Positions 6,846-12,487 of a stretch of 12,487 nt of DNA are shown one piece after another. The notes under the pieces were generated by a model. That model worked only from the letters and a program-made list of their open reading frames with translations. It was not told the origin of the DNA and did no database searches. Origin of the DNA: Nitriliruptoraceae bacterium (GTDB lineage Bacteria > Actinomycetota > Nitriliruptoria > Nitriliruptorales > Nitriliruptoraceae). The first letter of the stretch is position 1, and each line of letters begins with the position of its first letter. The stretch covers positions 1 through 12,487 of the forward strand of contig SKTN01000424.1 of the NCBI GenBank assembly GCA_007117945.1. The letters run 5' to 3'. The translations under genes were made by a program, and so were the position numbers.

Positions 6846-7097
6846 ATGGACTGGCGGAGTCGCGCCGCGTGTACCGATGAGGACCCTGAGCTGTTCTTCC
6901 CCATCGGCAGCACCGGTCCGGCGGTCGAGCAGGCCGACGCCGCGAAGCGGGTCTGCGCCGTGTGCGAGGTCCGCGAGGAGTGCCTCGAGTTCGCCCTGAA
7001 CACCAACCAGGACGCGGGCGTGTGGGGTGGACTCACCGAGGACGAGCGCCGCACCCTGAAGCGGGCACGGCAGCGCCGTCGCCGCATGGCCAGCTGA
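6846..7097 (+). CDS. whiB1: WhiB1/WblE-type iron-sulfur transcriptional regulator
   Basis: Small redox and nitric-oxide-responsive regulator that holds a [4Fe-4S] cluster and, in mycobacteria, binds region 4 of the primary sigma factor; WhiB1 is essential there. The 83-aa product has the four cluster cysteines C9, C37, C40 and C46 (C-x27-C-x2-C-x5-C), the GVWGG turn at 58-62, and a strongly basic C-terminal tail (LKRARQRRRR, 71-80) for DNA contact. The N-terminus MDWRSRAACTDEDPELFFP and the LNTNQDAGVWGGLTEDERR segment match M. tuberculosis WhiB1 closely, which separates it from WhiB2, 3, 6 and 7. The ATG has AGGGAG (6833-6838) 7 nt upstream. It has its own promoter at 6638-6665 and is convergent with pdtaS, the same arrangement as Rv3219/Rv3220c. 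Confidence 0.95.
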   Translation: MDWRSRAACTDEDPELFFPIGSTGPAVEQADAAKRVCAVCEVREECLEFALNTNQDAGVWGGLTEDERRTLKRARQRRRRMAS

Positions 7098-7101
7098 CAC
7101 C

Positions 7102-7149
7102 CCGCGGTCCCCTCCGCGGTTCGCGCGCCGCCGGCCATCGCCGGCGGCG
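7102..7149. terminator. Tandem hairpins between convergent whiB1 and pdtaS
   Basis: Two hairpins fill the 56-nt gap. CCGCGG (7102-7107) pairs with CCGCGG (7114-7119) around a 6-nt loop. Then a perfect 10-bp stem (7126-7135 with 7140-7149) closes a CATC loop. Both are symmetric, so they could stop transcription from either side. There is no T-tract on either strand. Confidence 0.6.
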
Positions 7150-7153
7150 TCGC

Positions 7154-8614
7154 TCATGGCACCGATGCCGCGGGGACGGGCAGCAGTGCCACGGCCCGGG
7201 TGCCCCCCTGGGGTCCGACCCGCTCCACCTCCAGGGTGCCCCCGAGCTCCGACTCGACCAGGGTCATGGCGATCTGCAGGCCCAGGTTCGCGTCGTTGAC
7301 CACGTCCCACTCCTCAGCCACACCCACCCCGTCGTCCACCACCGCCAGGTGCAGCGCGGAGCTGCGCCGGTCGAGCTGGACCACCACCTCGCCGCCCTGC
7401 TGCGCGAAGCCGTGCTCGACGGCGTTCTGCAGCAGCTCGCTGAGCACCAACGCCAGCGGGGTCGCCACCTCGGCGGTGAGTTCCCCGGCGGTGCCCTCGA
7501 GGCGCATCTGCACGGGCCGACCCGGATCGGTCAGGCCCTGGGTGACCATGTCGATCAGGCGGTGGGCGACCTTGTCGAAGGACACCCGCTGTCCGGAGTC
7601 CTGGGAGAGGGTCTCGTGGACCAGCGCGATGGAGGAGATCCGCCGCACGGACTCCCCGAGCGCCTCACGCACCTCGGGTGAGGTCAGGCGTCGCGACTGG
7701 AGGCGGAGCAGGGAGGCCACGGTCTGGAGGTTGTTCTTCACCCGGTGGTGGATCTCGCGGATCGTGGCGTCCTTGTAGAGCAGCAGCCGCTCGTGGCGCC
7801 GCAGCTCCGTGACCTCCCGCACCAGCATCAGCCCACCGAGCACCTGGTGGCCACGGGTCAGGGGCAGGAGCCGGCGCAGCACCACCGTGCCCCTGGCCTC
7901 CACCTCGGACTCGAGGGGTTCACCGTCGGCCAACGCCTCGAGCACGGCGGTGTCGTCGAGGTCGAAGTCACCGAGGTTGCGCCCCATCACCGCCCCGGAG
8001 ACCCCGAGCCGGCGGTAGGCGCTCATCGCGTTGGGGGAGGCGTAGATCACCGTGCCCGCCGGGTCGAGCCGCATCAACCCATCGCCCACGCGGGGCGCCA
8101 GCTCGCGGTCGCTGACGTGACCGGGGAAGGGGAACTCGCCGTCCGCCAGCATCTGCGACAGCTCGTCGGCGGCCTGCAGGTAGGTCAGCTCGAGCTGCGA
8201 GGGTGCGCGCACCATCGACAGGTTGGCCTCCCGCGAGACCACCGCGATCGTCCGACCGTCGAAGGACAGCGGGATGGCCTCCTCGCGCACGGGGACGCCG
8301 GTGGACCAGTCGGGGTCGCCGTCGCGGACGATGCCGCCACCGTCCATGGCCCGGGCCACCGCGGGCCGTTCCCGGGGTGAGAGCACCGCCCCGACCAGGT
8401 CCTCCTGATAGATCGTCGGCGCGGTGTACGGCCGGATCTGTGCCACGACCACCAGGGCGTCGGCCTCGTGGTCCCGGGTGAACAGCAGCAGGTCGGAGAA
8501 GGACAGGTCCGCGATGATCTGCCAGTCCGAGACCACGGCGTTGAGGGCGTCGAGTTCCGGGCCGTGCAGACCGGCCCGCCGCTCCGCGAGCGCCTCGAGG
8601 GAGGACACGCTCAC
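7154..8614 (-). CDS. pdtaS: PdtaS-type sensor histidine kinase (GAF-PAS-HisKA_2-HATPase)
   Basis: Cytoplasmic sensor kinase; in mycobacteria PdtaS phosphorylates PdtaR, an ANTAR regulator that binds nascent RNA. The 486-aa protein has no membrane segment. Residues about 15-155 match the PdtaS GAF domain (VVSDWQIIADLSFSDLLL, LVVVAQIRPYTAPT) and about 170-272 the PAS domain (GDGLMRLDPAGTVIYASPNAMSAYRRLG). The HisKA_2 H-box KDATIREIHHRVKNNLQT has H289/H290, one of them the phosphoacceptor. The HATPase has the N box ELLQNAVEHG (N397), VVDDGVG (D427/D428) and NLGLQIAMTLVE. Similarity to M. tuberculosis PdtaS runs the full length. The whole protein contains no cysteine; the two GAF cysteines I recall in the mycobacterial protein are V and I here. 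The GTG start overlaps the upstream stop by 4 nt (GTGA), indicating coupling. No pdtaR lies in the window. Confidence 0.93.
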   Translation of the reverse strand: MSVSSLEALAERRAGLHGPELDALNAVVSDWQIIADLSFSDLLLFTRDHEADALVVVAQIRPYTAPTIYQEDLVGAVLSPRERPAVARAMDGGGIVRDGDPDWSTGVPVREEAIPLSFDGRTIAVVSREANLSMVRAPSQLELTYLQAADELSQMLADGEFPFPGHVSDRELAPRVGDGLMRLDPAGTVIYASPNAMSAYRRLGVSGAVMGRNLGDFDLDDTAVLEALADGEPLESEVEARGTVVLRRLLPLTRGHQVLGGLMLVREVTELRRHERLLLYKDATIREIHHRVKNNLQTVASLLRLQSRRLTSPEVREALGESVRRISSIALVHETLSQDSGQRVSFDKVAHRLIDMVTQGLTDPGRPVQMRLEGTAGELTAEVATPLALVLSELLQNAVEHGFAQQGGEVVVQLDRRSSALHLAVVDDGVGVAEEWDVVNDANLGLQIAMTLVESELGGTLEVERVGPQGGTRAVALLPVPAASVP

Positions 8615-8946
8615 CCCTTGAGGAAGCGCTGCAGCTGCTGCAGGGGCACGGCCTCGCGGATGTGCTCGAAGGCGCGACGTTCGATGTCGCGTGTCTCGCT
8701 CAGGGACAACCCCAACGCACGGGCGGTGTCCGCCAGATCGTGGGGGTGACCGTCCTTGAGGCCCATGCGCAGTTCCAGCACCTGCCGCTGGGTCTCGGGG
8801 AGGCGGGCGAGCACCTTCTCCAGGGGCTGCTTGAGCTCCTCCGCGGGACTGTTGGCCCGTGGCGCGCGCTTCTTGCCGCCGCCGGGCGATCCCTGGCGAC
8901 GTCCCTGGCCCTGGCGCTGTGGACCCTTGCGCGATGCATCGCTCAC
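8611..8946 (-). CDS. Stand-alone sigma-70 region 4-like HTH protein
   Basis: A 111-aa protein with only one recognisable domain, the C-terminal region 4 of sigma-70. Residues 1-33 are a basic, Gly/Gln/Arg/Lys-rich, disordered-looking tail (GQGRRQGSPGGGKKRAPR). Residues about 38-110 follow region 4 of a housekeeping sigma factor almost end to end: LPETQRQVLELRMGLKDG, then the HTH (about 69-97), then a QLQRFL ending equivalent to the RLKDFL of B. subtilis SigA. Regions 1-3 are absent, so it cannot act as a complete sigma factor. In the recognition helix, the RERIRQIE pattern is LSETRDIE, which loses most residues that read the -35 box. Start: GTG at 8946, 10 nt after the enoyl-CoA hydratase stop, with a weak AGG about 9 nt upstream. 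Its TGA overlaps the pdtaS GTG. Function unknown; a role in RNA polymerase or regulator binding is inference. Confidence 0.82.
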   Translation of the reverse strand: MSDASRKGPQRQGQGRRQGSPGGGKKRAPRANSPAEELKQPLEKVLARLPETQRQVLELRMGLKDGHPHDLADTARALGLSLSETRDIERRAFEHIREAVPLQQLQRFLKG

Positions 8947-8956
8947 GGACAGCAGC

Positions 8957-9733
8957 CTAGCGACCCCGCCACACCGGGTCGCGGCGTTCGAGGAACGCCG
9001 CGATGCCCTCCGCGGCATCCTCGGTCTGGACCTGGAGGTCGAGCATCCCGTGCAGGTAGGCCATGGCCGCGCCCGGCTCCATCGACCGGGCCTCGAGGTA
9101 GCTGCGCCGCCCCAGTGCCAGGGCCAGCGGGGCGCCTCGGACGAGCTCGGCCGCAAGGTCTGCGACGGCGGTGTCCAACTGCGCCCGGGGCACCACCCGG
9201 TTGACCAGCCCGAGCCGCTCGGCCTCCAGTGCCGGGTAGCGCCGCCCGGTCATCATCCACTCCAGGGCCCGCTTCGGCCCGAGGTGCTGGACGAGCAGGG
9301 CCGAGATGATGTGGGGCCACAGACCGACGTGCACCTCCGGGGTCCCGAAGGTGGCGTCGTCCACCGCCACCAGCAGGTCACAGGACAGGGCCACGCCCAG
9401 CCCACCGGCCAGGGCGTGGCCGTTGATCCGACCGACCAGGGGGGTGGACAGGGACTCCGTGGTGGCGAACAGGCGGCGCAGCAGGCCCCGCTGCTCGTGG
9501 CCCTCGACCGCCGAGGGGTCGGAGGTCAACCCCGAGCGCAGGTCCGCTCCCGCGCAGAAGGCCTTCTCCCCCGCTCCCGTGAGGACGATCACCCGCACCT
9601 GCGGGTCCTCGTCGGCCGCCGCCAACGCGGAGATCAACCCGTCCAGCGTGGCGGCGTCCAGGGCGTTGCGTGCCTCGGGGCGCTCGATCGTGACGGTGGT
9701 GACCGCACCCGTGTGTGCCACACCGACGCTCAT
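8957..9733 (-). CDS. Enoyl-CoA hydratase/isomerase (crotonase) family protein
   Basis: Crotonase-fold acyl-CoA enzyme, 258 aa, the usual length. ERPEARNALD (17-26), FCAGADLRSG (59-68) and INGHALAGGLGVALSCDLLVA (103-123) build the CoA pocket and oxyanion hole. TFGTPEVHVGLWP (128-140) carries E133, which aligns with the second catalytic glutamate of rat mitochondrial hydratase (E164). The first glutamate (rat E144, in GGGCEL) is replaced by G113 in AGGLGVAL. A family member with only one of the two may be an isomerase, or act on a different acyl-CoA, rather than a classical hydratase. The substrate is unknown. ATG start with a strong GGGGAGG 7 nt upstream. It is the first gene of a likely ech, sigma-region-4, pdtaS transcript. 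Confidence 0.9.
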   Translation of the reverse strand: MSVGVAHTGAVTTVTIERPEARNALDAATLDGLISALAAADEDPQVRVIVLTGAGEKAFCAGADLRSGLTSDPSAVEGHEQRGLLRRLFATTESLSTPLVGRINGHALAGGLGVALSCDLLVAVDDATFGTPEVHVGLWPHIISALLVQHLGPKRALEWMMTGRRYPALEAERLGLVNRVVPRAQLDTAVADLAAELVRGAPLALALGRRSYLEARSMEPGAAMAYLHGMLDLQVQTEDAAEGIAAFLERRDPVWRGR

Positions 9734-9773
9734 CCTCGTGCCTCCCCATCCGGGTCCGAGCCGTGCGGCCGCC

Positions 9774-9779
9774 ACCTTA
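9774..9779 (-). promoter_or_regulatory. Candidate -10 element for the ech-pdtaS run
   Basis: On the minus strand TAAGGT fits TANNNT and lies about 40 nt before the ech start, a sensible distance. The -35 position at 17-nt spacing (CGTCCG) is not consensus-like. The 111-bp gap must also hold the promoter of the divergent DUF5317 gene, for which I see no clear match. Confidence 0.25.
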
Positions 9780-9844
9780 CGTGCCGTGCCGCCTGCCGGA
9801 CGTCCCGGCGCGTGCAACACTGCCGCCAGCCGACAGGAGCTGCC

Positions 9845-10387
9845 GTGCCCTTCACGATCGCCGTGCTGGCCCTGGGCGTGGTGCTCTCCTGGTCGCGGGG
9901 CGGACGCCTGCGCCGCGTCGCGCACGCGGAGCTGCGCGCCACCTGGCTGCTGTTCACGGGCGTGGCCGTACAGGTGGGCGTCGACGTGGCCGCGGGCCGG
10001 GGGTTGCTCCCCGACGCGGGGCTGTCGGGCTGGACGCTGCTCCTGCTCAGCCAGCTCCTGGTGGTCGCCTTCCTGGTGGTCAACCGCGACCTGCCGGGGA
10101 CCTGGCTCGTGGCTGCGGGCCTGCTGCTCAACGCCACGGTGATGGCGGCCAACCGGGCGATGCCCGTCGATCCGGCCGCCATCGCGGCGCTTGGCATCGA
10201 GGGGGCCACCGTCGCTCCGGGCAAGCACACGCTGCTGACCGCGGACACCCACCTGCCGTGGCTGGCGGACATCATCCCCGTCCCGTGGCTGCGGTCGATC
10301 CTGTCGGTGGGCGACCTCGTGCTCGCCGTCGGCCTGGTGCCGATGACCCACGCGGTCATGACCAGCGAGCCCCAGGCGTCCAGCTAG
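9845..10387 (+). CDS. DUF5317 family membrane protein
   Basis: A 180-aa integral membrane protein of unknown function. About five hydrophobic segments are visible: 1-17 (FTIAVLALGVVLSW), 31-50, 62-80 (TLLLLSQLLVVAFLVV), 84-103 and 151-172. Family-like features are the LLLNATVMAANRAMPV stretch (93-108), HTLLTADTHLPWLADIIPVP (128-147) just before the last helix, and SVGDLVLAVGLV (154-165). These are the conserved parts I associate with DUF5317, an actinobacterial family. The GTG start is fixed by AGGAG (9835-9839) 5 nt upstream; the frame is open further upstream, but that part overlaps the antisense ech gene and has no ribosome site. Its stop is 5 bp from the stop of the convergent HD-domain gene, with no room for a terminator. 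Confidence 0.82.
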   Translation: MPFTIAVLALGVVLSWSRGGRLRRVAHAELRATWLLFTGVAVQVGVDVAAGRGLLPDAGLSGWTLLLLSQLLVVAFLVVNRDLPGTWLVAAGLLLNATVMAANRAMPVDPAAIAALGIEGATVAPGKHTLLTADTHLPWLADIIPVPWLRSILSVGDLVLAVGLVPMTHAVMTSEPQASS

Positions 10388-10392
10388 CGCAC

Positions 10393-11607
10393 TCAGGCAG
10401 GCTGGCGCTGCGCCGCCCGGTCGACGACCCGCGTCAGCGCCGCGACCACCTCGATGTCGCCGACCTCCCGCACCAACCGGACCATGACCTCGGAACGCTG
10501 CCCGGGCGCGTGGGGGTCGGGTGCGTAGCTGTCGAGCTCACAGCAGGCCACGACGATGCGTGCGGGCAGGCCGATGCCGGCGCGGGGCAGCTCGTTGACC
10601 CGGGCCTGGGCCTCGACGATCGCCGCCACCCGGTCGAGATCCCCCACCTCGCGGAGCACCTCCCCGCCCGCCGCCGCGAGCTCGTGCTGGGGCGCCGGCA
10701 CCTCGCGCTCCAGCTTGATGCGCCCGAGCTCGTGCAGGTGCGAGGCGCGGACGGTCTCCGCCACCGTGCCCGCATCCAGTCCGAGCTCCAGCGCGACGGC
10801 CCGGGCCAGCTCCGCCACACGGACGCCATGGTCCGCCGGCACGGTCCCCAGCTGCTCGGGCAGTCGTGACATCGCGCGGATGGTCTGGTCGTAGGCCCGC
10901 TGGCCCAGTGCCAGGCGGTCCAGACCCGTCCGGGCGGCCGCCAGGGGCAGGAGCATCGTGGGCAGCGTCCAGGCACCCAGCACCGGGTGGACCAGTGCGC
11001 CGAGGCATGCCGTCGCCACGATCGAGGTGGCGACCAGTCGGTTGCGGTGGATCTCCTCGGCCACGCGTCGCCAGAGGAAGGCGAAGCCCACCTCGCCACG
11101 TGACAGGGACTCCACCGTGGGGACGCCGACGAGCACGCCTACCCCGACAGCAGCCGCCGCACCGAGGTTGAGGGTGGCCGCGGCCCCGGCCTCGACGCTC
11201 CCGGTCCAGGTGTCGGGCCCCAGCGCCGCACCGATCGCGGCGACGCCGCACAGCGACCAGGCGCCCAGGGCTCGTCGCAGCACGACGAGGACGGCGGGTG
11301 GTTCGCGGTCGAGGGCGCAGGCGCCGACGTAGGCGCTGGCCGCGATGGCGGCCACCACCGGCGGGGAGGCGCCGAGCAGGACGCCAGCACCGATGACCGC
11401 GAGGGAGGTCGGCACGGCCCGGCCGTCGGCGAGGCGGATCGGCAGCCGCTCCATGACGGTCGCGGCCGCGAGGAACAGCAGGGCGTCGATGCCGCTGAGC
11501 TGCAACTGCAGCGCGTCCTGGACGTCCAGCACCCACCACAGGGAGCCGATCAGCCCAGCCACCACGATCACGGCGGCACGTGCGACGAACACGTCGGAGC
11601 CCTTCAC
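10393..11607 (-). CDS. Membrane protein with degenerate HD (HD-GYP-like) domain
   Basis: A 404-aa protein with a membrane N-terminal half and a cytoplasmic, HD-like C-terminal half. Hydrophobic segments occupy about 7-25, 40-52, 66-98, 108-130, 141-163 and 190-222. From about 236 the protein follows the HD-GYP layout (DQTIRAMSRLPE, DHGVRVAELARAVALELGL, RASHLHELGRIKL), but the HD dyad is H292-E293, the HHE-x-x-DGxGYP motif is missing (EAQARVNEL in its place), and the later AVADAFDALTS-like segment reads VACCELDSYAP. It therefore keeps the fold but lacks most metal ligands, and probably cannot hydrolyse c-di-GMP. GTG start with GGTGAGG just upstream, overlapping the stop of the intact HD-GYP gene by 4 nt (GTGA). 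A regulatory partner of that neighbour is plausible but is inference. Confidence 0.8.
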   Translation of the reverse strand: MKGSDVFVARAAVIVVAGLIGSLWWVLDVQDALQLQLSGIDALLFLAAATVMERLPIRLADGRAVPTSLAVIGAGVLLGASPPVVAAIAASAYVGACALDREPPAVLVVLRRALGAWSLCGVAAIGAALGPDTWTGSVEAGAAATLNLGAAAAVGVGVLVGVPTVESLSRGEVGFAFLWRRVAEEIHRNRLVATSIVATACLGALVHPVLGAWTLPTMLLPLAAARTGLDRLALGQRAYDQTIRAMSRLPEQLGTVPADHGVRVAELARAVALELGLDAGTVAETVRASHLHELGRIKLEREVPAPQHELAAAGGEVLREVGDLDRVAAIVEAQARVNELPRAGIGLPARIVVACCELDSYAPDPHAPGQRSEVMVRLVREVGDIEVVAALTRVVDRAAQRQPA

Positions 11608-12487
11608 GCCTCACCATCCCGGGACCGGCTGCGGCCCACTGGCGTCGAGGACCCCTCGTCGGTCCCGGGCTGCTGCTCCTCGTCGCGCCGGCTCTGCCAC
11701 ACAGCCCGTGAACGACGCAGTTCGCCCACGGGTGCGTCAGGGATGGCAGCGCCACCGAGCGCCTGCTCGGAGGCGAAGTCGCAGGTGGGCTCCCACCCGA
11801 TCCGGCGCACACACGCGGCCAGAGCCGCCACCACCTCGCCGTCGAACTGCGCTCCGGAGCACCGTTCGAGCTCCTCGATGGCTTCCTCGATGCCCAGGGC
11901 GCGGCGGTAGGAGCGGGTCGAGGTCATCGCGTCGAAGGCGTCGACCGCCGTCACGATGCGCACCAGCCGGGACAGGTGCGCATCACCTACCCCGTGGGGG
12001 TAGCCCCGGCCGTCGAGCCGTTCGTGGTGGTAGCGGACGATGTCGATCTCGGGCTGCAGGAAGTCGATGTCGTGCAGGATGTCCACGCCGATGGTGGGGT
12101 GCTCCTGCATCCGGGCGAACTCGTCGTCGTCGAGGGGGCCCGGCTTGTTGATGATGCACAGGGGCACGCCGATCTTGCCGACGTCGTGGAGCAGGGCGGC
12201 GTACTTGGTGATGCGGCGTTCCTCGTAGCCGACGCCGAGCTCCTCGGCCACCAGCACCGACAGCTCGGAGACCCGCTCGGAGTGACCCCGGGTGTAGAGG
12301 TCCTTGATCTCGATCGCCTTCACGAAGCTCCGGACCAGACGTTCGTAGGCCTCGTCGAGCTCCTGGAAGGCGAGCAGTCCATGCCGGGCGATGAGTGCGG
12401 GGACGGCCATGAGCAGCAGGGCCCACCAGGAGGCACGCTCGATCACCACGACGGTGAGGACCGCGATCCCGACGTAGGGGATCTGCA
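11604..12487 (-). CDS. Membrane HD-GYP domain protein (probable c-di-GMP phosphodiesterase), 5' end beyond window
   Basis: HD-GYP proteins linearise cyclic di-GMP using a bi- or trinuclear metal centre. The reading frame is open to the right edge, so the N-terminus is missing; a GTG at 12449 exists but falls inside a membrane segment (QIPYVGIAVLTVVV continues upstream), so it is not taken as the start. Visible order: two hydrophobic stretches, a linker (LAFQELDEAYERLVRSF), then the HD-GYP domain. Counting from 12449, ligands are H56 in GHSERVSEL, H88-D89 in LLHDVGKIGVP, H117 in EHPTIGVDIL, H141/H142 in YHHERLDGRGYP (GYP 149-151) and D170 in AVDAFDAMTS; all are present. The last ~60 residues are Arg/Ser/Glu-rich and disordered-looking. 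It overlaps the degenerate HD gene by 4 nt, so the two are probably translated together. Confidence 0.9.
   Translation of the reverse strand, partial: QIPYVGIAVLTVVVIERASWWALLLMAVPALIARHGLLAFQELDEAYERLVRSFVKAIEIKDLYTRGHSERVSELSVLVAEELGVGYEERRITKYAALLHDVGKIGVPLCIINKPGPLDDDEFARMQEHPTIGVDILHDIDFLQPEIDIVRYHHERLDGRGYPHGVGDAHLSRLVRIVTAVDAFDAMTSTRSYRRALGIEEAIEELERCSGAQFDGEVVAALAACVRRIGWEPTCDFASEQALGGAAIPDAPVGELRRSRAVWQSRRDEEQQPGTDEGSSTPVGRSRSRDGEA

Noticed and set aside
8947..9156. Longer N-terminus for the sigma-region-4 protein
   Set aside because: The extra residues would overlap the ech gene in another frame and show no domain; the GTG at 8946 follows the ech stop.
8756..9844. Upstream extension of the DUF5317 frame
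   Set aside because: Open but antisense to ech and the sigma-like gene; the AGGAG at 9835-9839 and the start of hydrophobicity fix the start at 9845.
10538..11812. Second minus-strand frame across both HD genes
   Set aside because: Out-of-frame shadow rich in Arg/Gly/Pro; the two real frames carry HD motifs and a GTGA junction.
1..12487. Mobile element, prophage or CRISPR array
   Set aside because: No transposase, integrase, terminal repeats, regularly spaced repeats or shift in base composition seen; all genes are typical core families.

Overview
The window is 12.5 kb of very GC-rich, gene-dense chromosome (above about 70% G+C by eye). It encodes a WhiB1/WblE-type iron-sulfur regulator, a PdtaS-type histidine kinase and a DUF5317 membrane protein, which points firmly to Actinomycetota. 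The proteins match mycobacterial and Streptomyces families in architecture but are clearly divergent, so a deeper-branching actinobacterial lineage is likely; the sequence alone does not fix the order. I see no insertion sequence, prophage, CRISPR array or integrase. It reads as core chromosome.

Layout. (1) Minus strand 1-899: the 5' part of argS (arginyl-tRNA synthetase), divergent from a tRNA-Arg(CCG) gene at 1044-1115, so enzyme and substrate tRNA are neighbours. (2) Minus strand 1157-2746: a secreted, membrane-anchored endonuclease/exonuclease/phosphatase (EEP) fold protein. (3) Plus strand 2938-6570: a compact run of cystathionine beta-synthase, a cystathionine gamma-synthase/lyase overlapping it by 4 nt, and, 31 nt on, a YegS-like lipid (diacylglycerol) kinase; a GC-rich hairpin follows. 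(4) Plus strand 6638-7097: whiB1 with its own strong-looking promoter and a leader of about 174 nt rich in inverted repeats. (5) Minus strand 7154-9733, convergent with whiB1 across two hairpins: enoyl-CoA hydratase-family gene, a 111-aa protein consisting essentially of sigma-70 region 4, then pdtaS, tightly packed (10-nt gap, then 4-nt overlap). (6) Plus strand 9845-10387: a DUF5317 membrane protein. (7) Minus strand 10393-12487: an intact membrane HD-GYP protein running off the right edge, overlapped by 4 nt by a membrane protein with a degenerate HD domain.

How the genes may work together. cbs plus the gamma-enzyme form a transsulfuration pair linking homocysteine and cysteine. The convergent whiB1/pdtaS arrangement is also known in Mycobacterium tuberculosis (Rv3219/Rv3220c). 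PdtaS normally phosphorylates an ANTAR response regulator (PdtaR), which is not in this window. The least familiar elements are the stand-alone sigma-region-4 protein coupled to pdtaS, a PdtaS with no cysteine at all, and the intact/degenerate HD pair. No gap without a gene exceeds 300 bases; the longest is 6571-6845, described in the entries.
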